Source: Gemmatimonadota bacterium (lineage in GTDB: Bacteria; Gemmatimonadota; Gemmatimonadetes; Longimicrobiales; Gaopeijiaceae). From it: a stretch of DNA of 64,000 bases. The position numbers and the translations under genes were made by a program. Numbering within the stretch: the first letter of the stretch is position 1; every line of letters starts with the position of its first letter. The DNA lies in assembly GCA_028874985.1 (NCBI GenBank), contig JAPPGI010000058.1, positions 1-64,000 on the forward strand, given 5' to 3'. The notes under the pieces are model-generated. The model was given only the letters and a program-made list of their open reading frames with translations, was not told where the DNA came from and searched no databases. Positions 1-7,995 of the stretch are shown here, in pieces.

Positions 1-54
1 CGGGCGCCAGTCTGTCGATACGTAATCATATTTATGTCCGCGTGTACTAGCGAT

Positions 55-101
55 CCGTGAACAAGGCCCCGCGAGCACCGAGAGCGGCGAGGCGCCGGGC
101 C
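55..101 (-). repeat. Dispersed 47-bp intergenic repeat, copy A
   Basis: This copy matches copy B (35082-35128, opposite orientation) at 44 of 47 positions by direct comparison. The core on the plus strand is GCGAGCACCGAGAGCGGCG. Its ends GGCCC and GGGCC are complementary and could close a hairpin. It lies beyond the integrase remnant at the left edge, outside any intact gene. Further, more diverged copies lie at 38895, 40786, 49215 and 59305. The function is unknown. Confidence 0.75.
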
Positions 102-214
102 GCCACGTGGTTGTAGTTTCGCATCTTGTTGCAGTGAATGTGTTTGCATGTTGGACAGCCGGGATTCCCGCTGATTGACTCCCGCCGTTTTCGATTTCAG
201 CCGCGAGCCCCGGT

Positions 215-484
215 GTCGGTCTTCCAGAGCCTTCCGAAGCTGTCCTTCATCGGCCCTCTGACAGCACCGGAGCACCGTCTTGGCCGTCTTCCAGCCGCCG
301 AGTCGGCGGAGCACCTTGAGAGGCTGGTCCATCAGGTCGGAGGCGAACTTGCGCCGCAACGAGTGCTGCGCCTCCCTCAAGGCATCCAAGGCCTCGGGAG
401 TGACGGGCGTGATATGTTCGGAGCCGACTTGTCGTGCTCCGCGCGCCAGACGACGGTTCCGCCCTCGAAATCGATGTCGGCCCA
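215..484 (-). pseudogene. Tyrosine recombinase (integrase) C-terminal remnant
   Basis: Two frames on the minus strand together read as the catalytic end of a phage-type tyrosine recombinase. The first frame gives WADIDFEGGTVVWRAEHDK (from about 484). A frameshift near 420-430 leads into the second, EHITPVTPEALDALREAQ. That segment joins directly to HSLRRKFASDLMDQPLKVLR and LGGWKTAKTVLRC. HSLRR matches the conserved HxLR(H) box and the last block the LGH/tyrosine box. Relatives normally have some 50-60 residues between the ALREA and HSLRR segments, so an internal deletion is likely. The residue expected to be the nucleophilic tyrosine (LRCYQ) is cysteine here (LRCCQ). Frameshift, deletion and lost nucleophile make it non-functional. 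The family call is from pattern recognition without a database search. Confidence 0.75.
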
Positions 485-852
485 CGATCTGCGCAATCGA
501 AAGCTCGCATGTGGAAGGCTTCTTGACCAGTCGAAGCGGTCACAAGCACGGAGTCCGCCGCCTCTATGGCAACGGTCGTGAGAACGTGCTCCGAAACCGA
601 GACGGCAACCGCTGCCGGGTCGGCCGACCGGACTTCCCAGGTTCTGTCCCCGCCCTCGAAGAATCCGAAGCAATCGGGGCGGGAGAAGTGGTCCGCGAGG
701 GACGTCTCCACCGTATCCCCGGCCAGCATGTAGAGGTCCGGCATCTCGCCATGCGGGTACCCGAACTCGGCTTCGCAAGGGGCGGCTCCTCCCGTACATG
801 CCGGCGTCGCCGCGACAACGGCGGTCAGGGCGATGTTTCTAGCTGTTCTCAT
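247..852 (-). CDS. Ig-like lipoprotein, 3' end replaced by integrase remnant
   Basis: The start at 852 has a good ribosome site (GGAGG, 6 nt upstream). The N-terminus is a lipoprotein signal with a Cys at about residue 19 (ATPAC). Residues 35-110 resemble the bacterial Ig-like module seen in repeat proteins: GDTVETSLADHFSRPD, then SADPAAVAVSVS and VLVTASTG. From about residue 120 the frame enters DNA that, in other frames, encodes an integrase fragment, so the last 80 residues are probably not native. The gene looks truncated by an insertion/deletion event. The exported N-terminal domain could still be made. No specific function is evident. Confidence 0.5.
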   Translation of the reverse strand: MRTARNIALTAVVAATPACTGGAAPCEAEFGYPHGEMPDLYMLAGDTVETSLADHFSRPDCFGFFEGGDRTWEVRSADPAAVAVSVSEHVLTTVAIEAADSVLVTASTGQEAFHMRAFDCADRGPTSISRAEPSSGARSTTSRLRTYHARHSRGLGCLEGGAALVAAQVRLRPDGPASQGAPPTRRLEDGQDGAPVLSEGR

Positions 853-863
853 TTCCCGCCTCC

Positions 864-1061
864 CTATCTCTTCAGGTTCTTGAGCCAGGTCACCCGGATG
901 TCGAGGGGGTCCCAGTCAGGCGGCTCTGCGGCCTTTTCCTTGACATCCGTCGGAAGGTCGACGGCTTGACGCGCCGCCGGGGGGATCTTGTCCACGGGTC
1001 TGTGTCGGGTCCCGGAAATTTCTTGGCTATTCGAGCGGTAGCTCACAAACTTCTGGGACAC
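864..1061 (-). CDS. Short hypothetical ORF, possible gene tail
   Basis: A 65-codon frame from a GTG at 1061 (a second GTG would give 43 residues) to a TAG at 864. The last 40 residues are charged and protein-like, with PPDWDPLDIRVTWLKNLKR at the C-terminus. It ends 11 nt before the lipoprotein start, with that gene's ribosome site in between, so the two would be co-transcribed. It has no recognisable domain and no clear ribosome site of its own. It may be the surviving 3' end of a longer gene lost in the same rearrangement as the neighbouring integrase scar. Confidence 0.3.
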   Translation of the reverse strand: MSQKFVSYRSNSQEISGTRHRPVDKIPPAARQAVDLPTDVKEKAAEPPDWDPLDIRVTWLKNLKR

Positions 1062-1077
1062 GACACCGGCGGCAACG

Positions 1078-1587
1078 TCAGCCGTCGAAGCGGCCGAGGT
1101 CCTCGGGACGGAGCTTGCGTAGGTGCTCCTCCAGCGTCTCGCCGCTGATCGCACCCTCGTCGCCCCCCGACTCCCCGTCGTCCGCCACCTCCACGGCCTG
1201 CCCCGCCGATTCCAGGAGGGCGTCGTCCGCGAAGATGCGCGCCTCCATTCGCAGCGCGATGGCGATCGAGTCCGAAGGCCGCGCATCGACCGAGATGAGG
1301 TCTCCCCCGCGGTCGATGATCATCTCGGCGAAGTACGTGCTGTTCTCCACCCGGGTGATGAGCACGTGCTGGAGCGTGCCCCCGAGGCCACCGAGCACCG
1401 AGACCAGGAGATCGTGCGTCAGCGGGCGCTGGAATGCGACCCCTCCCAGGTGCATGGCGATCGCACTCGCTTCGCCCGGTCCGATCCAGATCGGCAGGAT
1501 CCGGTCGGTGCCGACCTCCCTGAGAATGACCACGGGCGTATTCGACGTTCGGTCGAACGCCAGGCTCTGAACGCTGACCTCGATCAC
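1078..1587 (-). CDS. Bifunctional nuclease domain protein (DUF151)
   Basis: 169 residues from a GTG start. It matches the DUF151/BFN family in order: an N-terminal strand (MIEVSVQSLAFD), the core LPIWIGPGEASAIAMHL at about residues 31-47, and the helical segment DARPSDSIAIALR at about 101-113, which is the family signature. Family members have been reported with nuclease activity and stress roles, but the bacterial function is poorly defined. The acidic C-terminal tail (about 135-169) lies outside the core. It sits 28 bp downstream of metK in the same direction, so it probably shares that transcript. Confidence 0.85.
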   Translation of the reverse strand: MIEVSVQSLAFDRTSNTPVVILREVGTDRILPIWIGPGEASAIAMHLGGVAFQRPLTHDLLVSVLGGLGGTLQHVLITRVENSTYFAEMIIDRGGDLISVDARPSDSIAIALRMEARIFADDALLESAGQAVEVADDGESGGDEGAISGETLEEHLRKLRPEDLGRFDG

Positions 1588-1615
1588 CTGTCCATATCGC
1601 TTTCCGGACTCGCTC

Positions 1616-2800
1616 TCACAGCCCCAACACCGTCTTCAGGTCGTCTGCGCGATCGGTTCGCTCCCAGCTGAAGAGCCGTAACTCCCGATTCCCGGCTTTC
1701 ACCGTACGGGGCGTACGGCCGAAGTGTCCATAGGCGGCGGTTGGACGGAACACCGGGCTCTGCAGCTCCAGCTCCCGGATGATGGCCCGGGGCGTGAAGT
1801 CGAAGACGCGCTCTACCGCCCGCGAGAGTTCCGGGTCCGGCGCTACACCGGTGCCGAAGGAGTCGACCCAGATCTGCACGGGATCCGGCCTGCCGATCGC
1901 ATAGGCGAGCCGGACCTCGCACCGTGAGGCCGCGCCGGCCGCCACGAGGCTCTTTGCCGCCCAGCGTGCCGCGTAGGCGCCGGAGCGGTCCACCTTGGTG
2001 GCGTCCTTGCCCGAAAAGGCCCCACCCCCATGCCGTCCCATCCCGCCGTAGGTGTCCACGATGATCTTGCGCCCCGTCAGCCCAGAGTCGGCCGCGGGTC
2101 CGCCGAGGACGAAGCTGCCGCTGGGGTTCACATGGCAGACGGTGTCGTCGGGATCGAAGTGGTGCGCGGGGAGGGTCGGCGCGATGACCTTCGCGACGAC
2201 TTCGTCGCGGATCTCGTCCTGCAACAGCGTCGCGCCCCGATGTTCCTCGGCATGCTGGGTGCTGACCACCACCGTGGCGATGCGGATCGGCTTGAAGCCA
2301 TCGTATTCATAGGTGACTTGCGACTTGCCGTCGGGGCGCAGCCAGGGCAGCTCGCCCGACTTGCGCGCGGCCGCGAGTCGCCTGACGAGTTGGTGCGCGG
2401 CCGCGATGGGGGCGGGCATGAACTCGGGAGTCTCGTCGCACGCGAAGCCGAACATCATGCCCTGGTCCCCCGCCCCGCCCCCGTCCACGCCGGTAGCGAT
2501 CTCCGGCGACTGGGGAATGAGCGCGACCCGGCACGAAGTCCCGAATCTCGGCCTCTCGTACCCGGCCTCCTCGATCACCCCGTTCACCAGCCCGGGCACG
2601 TCCGGCCGCGCGCGCTCGGGGTCGGCCCCTACCTCCCCCGCCACAAGGACCGTGTCCGCCGCCACCAGGGTCTCGCAGGCCACCCTGCCCTCGGGATCCT
2701 CGCGCAGGATCTCGTCGACGACGGCGTCCGAAATCTGGTCGGCGATCTTGTCGGGATGTCCCTCCGTCACGGACTCGGAGGTGAACAGGCTCGGGCTCAA
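1616..2800 (-). CDS. metK: S-adenosylmethionine synthase
   Basis: Makes S-adenosylmethionine from methionine and ATP in the cytoplasm. The 394-residue length fits the family. Visible motifs are [13 protein letters not shown] (residues 14-26, His15 binding phosphate), [10 protein letters not shown] near residue 110, and the glycine-rich loop [19 protein letters not shown] near residue 255 that binds triphosphate. It follows ptsI by 114 bp and precedes the DUF151 gene. A candidate promoter overlaps the end of ptsI, so it may be expressed separately. No SAM-I riboswitch features (kink-turn GA pairs, GCAACC) were found in its leader. Confidence 0.97.
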   Translation of the reverse strand: MSPSLFTSESVTEGHPDKIADQISDAVVDEILREDPEGRVACETLVAADTVLVAGEVGADPERARPDVPGLVNGVIEEAGYERPRFGTSCRVALIPQSPEIATGVDGGGAGDQGMMFGFACDETPEFMPAPIAAAHQLVRRLAAARKSGELPWLRPDGKSQVTYEYDGFKPIRIATVVVSTQHAEEHRGATLLQDEIRDEVVAKVIAPTLPAHHFDPDDTVCHVNPSGSFVLGGPAADSGLTGRKIIVDTYGGMGRHGGGAFSGKDATKVDRSGAYAARWAAKSLVAAGAASRCEVRLAYAIGRPDPVQIWVDSFGTGVAPDPELSRAVERVFDFTPRAIIRELELQSPVFRPTAAYGHFGRTPRTVKAGNRELRLFSWERTDRADDLKTVLGL

Positions 2801-2889
2801 CTTGGTTGCTCTCCGGAAAGGGAAACGAAGCAGGCGGGCGCCGCGGAAGGTCCTGTAGCGAACACGGTTACCACCGCGGCGGGACTGTC

Positions 2890-2918
2890 ATGGAAGAAGG
2901 AATCGGGCGAATCGTCAA
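2890..2918 (-). promoter_or_regulatory. Candidate sigma70-type promoter for metK
   Basis: On the minus strand, TTGACG at 2918-2913 is followed after 17 nt by TTCCAT at 2895-2890. The -35 box is good and the -10 weak. It would give a leader of roughly 80 nt before metK. The -35 overlaps the ptsI stop codon. This is from sequence resemblance only. Confidence 0.3.
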
Positions 2919-4690
2919 GACCCCGCGGGGTACCGGCCCCGCTCCAGCGTGACCGCGAGGGACGCGCTGAGAGCCTGTTTCACCCGGTTGCCGGTGGGTG
3001 CCTCGAGCGCGGCGGCGGCCGCTGCGCGCACCTCGTCGAGACGGCAACACCGCACCAGCCTCCTGATCTCCGGCAGCGAACGCCAGGCGACGGACAGGGA
3101 CTGGACGCCCAGCCCCAGCAGGAGGAGGGCTCCCAGCGGACGCGTTGCCATTTCCCCGCAGGCGCTCACCTCCAGGCCGGCGGTCTCGCCCGCACGCGCC
3201 GCCATCGCGATCTGCCGCAGGACGGCCGGGTGGAAGGGGTCGAAGAGGTGGGCCAGCCCGGTGCTCGTGCGGTCGACCGCGAGCGTATACTGAACCAGGT
3301 CGTTGGTGCCGATCGACAGAAAGTCGGCGTGGGTCGCGAGATTGCGCGTCGCGAGCGCCGCCGCGGGCGTCTCGATCATTGCGCCGACCTTCACCGGCCG
3401 CTTGATCTCGAAACCCTCCGCGCGCAGTTGCTCCGCGGCCCTGTCCAGGAGGTTCCGCACCGAGACCATCTCGCTCGCCGCGTTCACGAAGGGCACCATG
3501 ATCCGCACGTCCCCGTGCACCGTCGCCCGCAGGATGGCGCGCAGCTGCGTCAGAAAGAGCTCGGGTTCGTCCCTGCACACGCGCACCCCGCGCCTGCCCA
3601 GAAAAGGATTGTCCTCGGGGGGTGTGCGCAGGAAGACGGGGAACTTGTCTCCGCCCAGGTCGAAGGTTCGAATGAAGACGGCCCGGGAAGGAAACGCCTC
3701 CGCCACCGATCTGTAGGCGCGGTATTGTTCCTCTTCCCCGGGCATGGTGCTTCGGCCGACGACAAGGAACTCGGTACGGAAGAGCCCGACCCCGTCGGCG
3801 CCGAGCCTGCGTGCCCTGGCCGCTTCGCCGGGCAGGTCCAGATTGGCGCGCAAGGTCACACCCTGGCGATCCAAGGTCACGGATTCCTCCCGCGGACTCT
3901 CGGTCCCCTCCCGCCTCCACCCGCGCATCGCGGCGCGGCGGCGCTCGAAGCGATCCGCTTCACTCGCGTCCGGTTCGATCACCACGCGCCCGGAGAGACC
4001 GTCCACTATGATCTCCTGGCCGTCCCGGGCCCGGGTGCTGACGTCCCCGAGTCCCGCGGCGGCTGGAATCTCGAGGGATCTCGCCAGGATCGCCCAGTGT
4101 GAGGTCCGCGTCCCCCCGTCGGCGGCGAGACCCACCACTCTGGACGGATCGAGGCGGGCCACGAAGCTCGGCGTGAGGTCCCGCGCCACGGCGACGGTCC
4201 CACCTGAATCGCCCACGGGTGACCAGGGATCGGGAAGACCCAGCAACCGGCTCAGAATCCTCCCCTTGAGGTCTTCGAGGTCGTTCAGCCGGTCCAGGAC
4301 CATCGGATGGGAGGTGCGCGACCAGCGCTCCTTCAACTCCAGCATGCACCAGTCGAAGGCGCGCGCGGCCGAAAGGCGGCTCTCCGAAATGTAGCGCCTG
4401 GTACCCTCGACGACCTCCGGGTCGTCCAGCATCAGTATCTGGGGATCGAAGATGCGCGCCTCGATGGAACCGAGGCGGTTTTCCGTCTCGCGTTTGATTT
4501 CCTCGAGTTCGCACCGCGCCCGCCTCCGTGCGTGGCGAAAGCGCTCGATTTCACGCGTCCGCTCGTCGTCGGGAACGGTGACGTGCGGCGCGACGGGAAC
4601 GTCTCGCACGACACGCCGCACCCTTCCCCGGGCGATGCCCTCGGAAGCGGGGAAGCCCTCCAGGATCACGCGAGCGACCCCGTCACTCAT
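2915..4690 (-). CDS. ptsI: PEP-protein phosphotransferase (PTS enzyme I)
   Basis: Transfers phosphate from phosphoenolpyruvate to HPr. At 591 residues it is full length. The N-terminal HPr-binding and phosphohistidine domains include GGTRTSHWAILARSLEIPAA with the active His at residue 198. The C-terminal PEP-binding barrel shows GVGLFRTEFL, IMVPFV, IGTNDLVQYTLAVDR and the catalytic-Cys segment SACGEMA. Its start overlaps the HPr stop by 8 bp, so the two are probably translationally coupled. It belongs to a chain hprK, EIIA-Man, HPr, PtsI. No PTS permease subunits lie in the window, which suggests a regulatory rather than sugar-uptake role. Confidence 0.97.
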   Translation of the reverse strand: MSDGVARVILEGFPASEGIARGRVRRVVRDVPVAPHVTVPDDERTREIERFRHARRRARCELEEIKRETENRLGSIEARIFDPQILMLDDPEVVEGTRRYISESRLSAARAFDWCMLELKERWSRTSHPMVLDRLNDLEDLKGRILSRLLGLPDPWSPVGDSGGTVAVARDLTPSFVARLDPSRVVGLAADGGTRTSHWAILARSLEIPAAAGLGDVSTRARDGQEIIVDGLSGRVVIEPDASEADRFERRRAAMRGWRREGTESPREESVTLDRQGVTLRANLDLPGEAARARRLGADGVGLFRTEFLVVGRSTMPGEEEQYRAYRSVAEAFPSRAVFIRTFDLGGDKFPVFLRTPPEDNPFLGRRGVRVCRDEPELFLTQLRAILRATVHGDVRIMVPFVNAASEMVSVRNLLDRAAEQLRAEGFEIKRPVKVGAMIETPAAALATRNLATHADFLSIGTNDLVQYTLAVDRTSTGLAHLFDPFHPAVLRQIAMAARAGETAGLEVSACGEMATRPLGALLLLGLGVQSLSVAWRSLPEIRRLVRCCRLDEVRAAAAAALEAPTGNRVKQALSASLAVTLERGRYPAGS

Positions 4691-4949
4691 CGAAGCCGTC
4701 CCTGATCAGCCGGGCCAGCGCCTCCACAGCCCGGGCCGCATCCTCGCCTTCCGCGGTGATGGTGAGCGCGCTGCCTCGTTCCGCCGCGAGCATGAGCACC
4801 CCCATAATGCTCTTGCCGTTCACCGACAGCCGGTCCTTCGTCACCGTGATCGAAGAGGAGAAACTCCCCGCGAGCCTGACGAATTCGGCACACGGCCGGG
4901 CGTGCATGCCCGCCCGGTTGGGCACCTCCACCTCGAGGGAGCGGGTCAC
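4683..4949 (-). CDS. ptsH: HPr phosphocarrier protein
   Basis: 88 residues. The GTG start at 4949 overlaps the EIIA stop as GTGA, which decides the start. The PtsI phosphorylation site is His16 in NRAGMHARPC. Ser47 in VNGKSIMG is the residue HPr kinase modifies in other bacteria, and an HPr kinase gene is two genes upstream. Both phosphorylation sites are therefore intact, and HPr can receive a PEP-derived phosphate on His and an ATP- or PPi-derived one on Ser. It acts in the cytoplasm as the hub of this short phosphorelay. Confidence 0.95.
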   Translation of the reverse strand: MTRSLEVEVPNRAGMHARPCAEFVRLAGSFSSSITVTKDRLSVNGKSIMGVLMLAAERGSALTITAEGEDAARAVEALARLIRDGFDE

Positions 4950-5389
4950 GGTCCGGCAGCCCCCGGAAAACCCCCCGCGACGGGCCGGGGGCGGTTGCCG
5001 CCGATGGCCGACCGGCCCCTGTCGGCGAGGCTCGGCACAAGCTCCTCGAAGGCGAGCTTCCGGTGGAATACGAAATCCAGGAGCATGGGAAGATTGACTC
5101 CCGTGATCACGGGGACGCCGGGGCGTTTCCGGGTGACGATCAGTGCGGCCAGGTGGCAGCTTCCGCTCGGAAGATCGGTGAAGATCAGGTTCCGGGGACC
5201 GGTGAGTTCGGCCAGAATGCATGCACACAGCTCCTCCCGCCCGAGCCCGCGGTTGTGCACCGCGCACAGGTCCTCCGGGGCAGCGCCCGCGATCTGGCGA
5301 ACCGCACCCACGAGCCCTTCCGCGAGTCCGCCGTGGGCGACGACCACGCCCCGCGCCGGCTCACCGCCGGATTCGCGGGGGTCACTCAT
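4946..5389 (-). CDS. PTS EIIA component, mannose family
   Basis: 147 residues. The fold of the mannose-type EIIA is suggested by VVVAHGGLAEGL at residues 15-26, with His19 as the predicted phosphoacceptor, and by the later strand NLIFTDLPSGSCH. The C-terminal 25 residues are low complexity and unlike the core. It overlaps hprK by 8 bp and HPr by 4 bp. Partners EIIB, EIIC and EIID are not found in the window, so it likely relays phosphate for regulation. Lone EIIA-Man proteins of this kind are known from proteobacterial regulatory PTS chains. Confidence 0.88.
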   Translation of the reverse strand: MSDPRESGGEPARGVVVAHGGLAEGLVGAVRQIAGAAPEDLCAVHNRGLGREELCACILAELTGPRNLIFTDLPSGSCHLAALIVTRKRPGVPVITGVNLPMLLDFVFHRKLAFEELVPSLADRGRSAIGGNRPRPVAGGFPGAAGP

Positions 5390-6341
5390 AGTCCTCGATC
5401 AGCGAGTCGCGGGGATTCATCGCCCGCCGCAGCCCGTCGTCGAAGCGCGTGGGAACATCGACGCCCGAGTAGGCCAGCAGCTGGTTCATCGCGATGACCT
5501 CGCTGATCGCGATCAGGTTCTTGCCGGGATTCAGCGGGATGATCAACCGCGGAATCTCCACGCCGAGGATCTCCACCGTCTCCCGGTCGAGCCCGGTCCG
5601 GTCGTATTGGCGCGTGTCGTCCCAGGCCTGCAGGTCGACGATCACCTCGACGCGCTTCCGCTGGCGGGTGGCCCGGGTCCCGAACATGGACGCGACATCG
5701 ACGATGCCGATGCCCCGGATCTCCATGTGGAATCCCTGCCGCTCGTGCCCCTTCCCCATGAGCACGTCGTTTCCGCGCCGCGAGACGAACACCAGATCGT
5801 CGGCGACGAGCCGGTGCCCCCGCTGAACCAGGCCCAGGACGCATTCGGACTTGCCGATTCCGCTGGGGCCCGTGAAGAGAAGACCTATTCCGTAGACATC
5901 GGCCAGCGAACCATGGACGGTGGTGACCGGCGCCAGGACATCCTCGAGGTAGGGCTTGAGGGCGCGAAAGAAATCCCCCGTGACCATGCGGGTGCGGAAG
6001 ACGGGCACGCCCGCCCCGGCCGCGGCTTCCAGGAACGGATCGGGTACCGCCTGGCCGCGCGTCACGAAGACCGCCGGGACGTCGTGGGCGAAGACGACTC
6101 CGAGCCGCTCGGCCACCTCCTCGGGCGTGAGGGTGGCCAGATAGCTCATCTCGGTCTTGCCGAACACCTGGGTGCGCCCCTCCGGGAAACGCGCGGTGTA
6201 GCCGGCCAGCGACAGGCCCGGACTCGACACGTCCGGATTCACGATTCGGCCGTCGAGAGGGACGCCCGGCGTGAGTAGCTCCAGCCCCAGCGTCATCTTC
6301 CTGGCGCCGAAGAGCTGCCGGACGGTTACCGGAGAGGTCAC
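5382..6341 (-). CDS. hprK: HPr kinase/phosphorylase
   Basis: 319 residues from a GTG start. It phosphorylates HPr on its regulatory serine and reverses the reaction. The N-terminal domain covers about residues 1-130. The C-terminal kinase domain carries the catalytic His143 (TTVHGSLADVYG), Walker A GPSGIGKSE at 158-166, and the signature EIRGIGIVDVASMFG. The C-terminal NPGKNLIAISEVIAMNQLL segment is also typical. It overlaps EIIA by 8 bp. Its presence with an HPr that keeps the target serine indicates metabolic signalling by this PTS. Confidence 0.96.
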   Translation of the reverse strand: MTSPVTVRQLFGARKMTLGLELLTPGVPLDGRIVNPDVSSPGLSLAGYTARFPEGRTQVFGKTEMSYLATLTPEEVAERLGVVFAHDVPAVFVTRGQAVPDPFLEAAAGAGVPVFRTRMVTGDFFRALKPYLEDVLAPVTTVHGSLADVYGIGLLFTGPSGIGKSECVLGLVQRGHRLVADDLVFVSRRGNDVLMGKGHERQGFHMEIRGIGIVDVASMFGTRATRQRKRVEVIVDLQAWDDTRQYDRTGLDRETVEILGVEIPRLIIPLNPGKNLIAISEVIAMNQLLAYSGVDVPTRFDDGLRRAMNPRDSLIEDYE

Positions 6342-6365
6342 GGGCCGCCGGCTGCGGCCGCCGGG

Positions 6366-6683
6366 TCAGCTTGTGAAATCGGACGACGCATGGCGAAAAC
6401 CCTTGCGCCGCGATCGGTCCCGTCTGAGGCGACGTCTCACGTGGGTATCGAGGTCGTCCAGGGCCACCCGGAAGTCGGGCCCCTCGCCGCGCGCGACGAC
6501 AGGCTGGCGCCGGCGCCTGGAAACGATCGCTTCCACCGAGTGCGAACGGCCCTCGAGCCGAAACACCACGCTGACGTCCATCACCGCGGGGTCGAAGCGG
6601 GGCCATCGTCGCGAGAGAACGTCTACGCGCTTTCGCAGCAGTGTATCGACTTCACATCCGTGAGCGGTGATCCGTGTCGCCAT
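6366..6683 (-). CDS. hpf: Ribosome hibernation factor, HPF/RaiA family
   Basis: 105 residues, a short form of the family. The beta-alpha-beta fold is visible as an N-terminal strand and helix (LLRKRVDVLSRRWPRFDPAV), the strands VSVVFRLEGRSHSVEAIVS, and a helix VALDDLDTHVRRRLRR followed by a basic tail. Members bind the 30S decoding region and silence ribosomes in stationary phase. A strong ribosome site (GGAGG) lies 10 nt before the ATG. It is the first gene of the hprK-EIIA-HPr-PtsI chain, an arrangement close to proteobacterial rpoN-hpf-PTS clusters. Confidence 0.85.
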   Translation of the reverse strand: MATRITAHGCEVDTLLRKRVDVLSRRWPRFDPAVMDVSVVFRLEGRSHSVEAIVSRRRRQPVVARGEGPDFRVALDDLDTHVRRRLRRDRSRRKGFRHASSDFTS

Positions 6684-6772
6684 CGCGTCGCTGCCTCCAT
6701 GGTGGGGTTAGGGTGGGTGCCTCCGTCTACGGCTCCGGGTTTTCAGGGATTCATGGCACCGCCACAAGTTTA

Positions 6773-7978
6773 TCAGCCCGTGACGGAAGGGACACCCCGC
6801 GGGAGGTTTCCCACCCCCCGCAACCCGCTGTCCGCGGCGCCGAACTGCGCCGTCGCCACCTCCCCCATGAGCCCGCGCAGCAGATCCTCGAACGCATCCG
6901 TGACGCCTTCCCAGGAGTACCGTTGCGCCATGTCATGCGCCGCGCGTCCCATGCGGTCGCGATTCGCCGGTTCCAGCGCCGCGGCCAGCGCCGCCGCCAG
7001 CGCCTCTCCGTCTCCGTGCGGCACGAGGAAGCCGGTCTCGCCGTGACGTACGGTCTCCCTGAGCCCGGGAGAATCGGAAGCGACCGTCGGGGTGCCGCAC
7101 GCCGAGGCCTCGATGCTGGTGATTCCCCAGCCCTCCTTCGGAGAGGTGAGGGCGTGAACCCAGGACCTGGACAGCAACTCGTGCTTCTCTTCGTCGGGCA
7201 CGAAACCCGCGAAGTGAACGCTGTCCCGCATACCGAGCCGCCGGGCGGTCGCTTCCAGGTGCGCGCGCGCATCTCCCTTGCCCGCCACGATCATCCGGAC
7301 GTTCGTACCCTGCCCGCGCAGCCGCGCGATGGCGTGCAGCACGAGGTCGACCCGCTTGTAGCGCTTGAGCCGGCCCAGGTATACGACGGTGGGATCCGGG
7401 AACCGGGTGGTCGCCGGACCCAGCCCCTCCAGCTCAACCCCGTTGCGGATGACGGCGACCCGGGTGGGATCGAGGCCGCGCCGGGCGAGATCATCGCGCG
7501 TGCTGTCCGAGACCGCTACACACGGCAGCCCCCGGTACACGGCGGGAATGATTCGCTCGAAGAGCCAGGTGGCGGTGGCGAGCAGCGGATTCGCTTCCTT
7601 GAAGGCCGTGGCGCCGAAGAGGTGGTGGACGAGAAGGAGATGAACCCGGGCGCGGGCCCACCGTGGCGCCAGCATCGGCACCTTGTTCAGGTCCTCCACC
7701 GAGATGTCGAAGGGCTCGTCCCGGAGATGACGTTCGTAGTAGCCGGGCGCCGCCAGGTTGAAGGTGTGCCGGCCCCCCGTGCGATGCACGCGGATTCCGT
7801 CCAGTTCCGCATCGGGCGCGGCACCGGGCCAACCCGAGCACAGCAGCGTCACGCGGTGCCCGCGGCCGGCCAGCCGCCCGAAGACCTGGTGCAGGTGTTC
7901 CTCGGCACCACCCGCGTTGGGGTTTTCGCGATCCTGCCAGTTCGCGACCAGGATCCGAAGACGGGTGCGGGAGGGCAA
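6773..7978 (-). CDS. GT4-type glycosyltransferase
   Basis: 401 residues if the TTG at 7978 is the start. The reading frame continues upstream into nusB, and the only alternative near the nusB stop is a CTG, so the start is uncertain. The GT-B fold is seen in the N-terminal LRILVANWQDRENPNAGGAE (nucleotide-sugar transferase loop), VIRNGVE near the middle, VVYLGRLKRYKRVDLVL, and the C-terminal EGWGITSIEASACGTPTV, whose two glutamates match the donor-binding EX7E motif. It probably adds sugars to a surface polysaccharide or lipid at the membrane. The acceptor cannot be predicted. It follows nusB closely on the same strand. Confidence 0.88.
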   Translation of the reverse strand: MPSRTRLRILVANWQDRENPNAGGAEEHLHQVFGRLAGRGHRVTLLCSGWPGAAPDAELDGIRVHRTGGRHTFNLAAPGYYERHLRDEPFDISVEDLNKVPMLAPRWARARVHLLLVHHLFGATAFKEANPLLATATWLFERIIPAVYRGLPCVAVSDSTRDDLARRGLDPTRVAVIRNGVELEGLGPATTRFPDPTVVYLGRLKRYKRVDLVLHAIARLRGQGTNVRMIVAGKGDARAHLEATARRLGMRDSVHFAGFVPDEEKHELLSRSWVHALTSPKEGWGITSIEASACGTPTVASDSPGLRETVRHGETGFLVPHGDGEALAAALAAALEPANRDRMGRAAHDMAQRYSWEGVTDAFEDLLRGLMGEVATAQFGAADSGLRGVGNLPRGVPSVTG

Positions 7979-7995
7979 GGTCGCGGGGCCCGCGG

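Noticed and set aside
2801..2914. Possible SAM riboswitch in the metK leader
   Set aside because: The leader is short and lacks the SAM-I signature segments; only a weak promoter is visible.
2030..4102. Plus-strand frame of 690 codons across metK and ptsI
   Set aside because: It runs antisense to two strongly conserved enzymes, crosses the gap between them, and has biased shadow composition.
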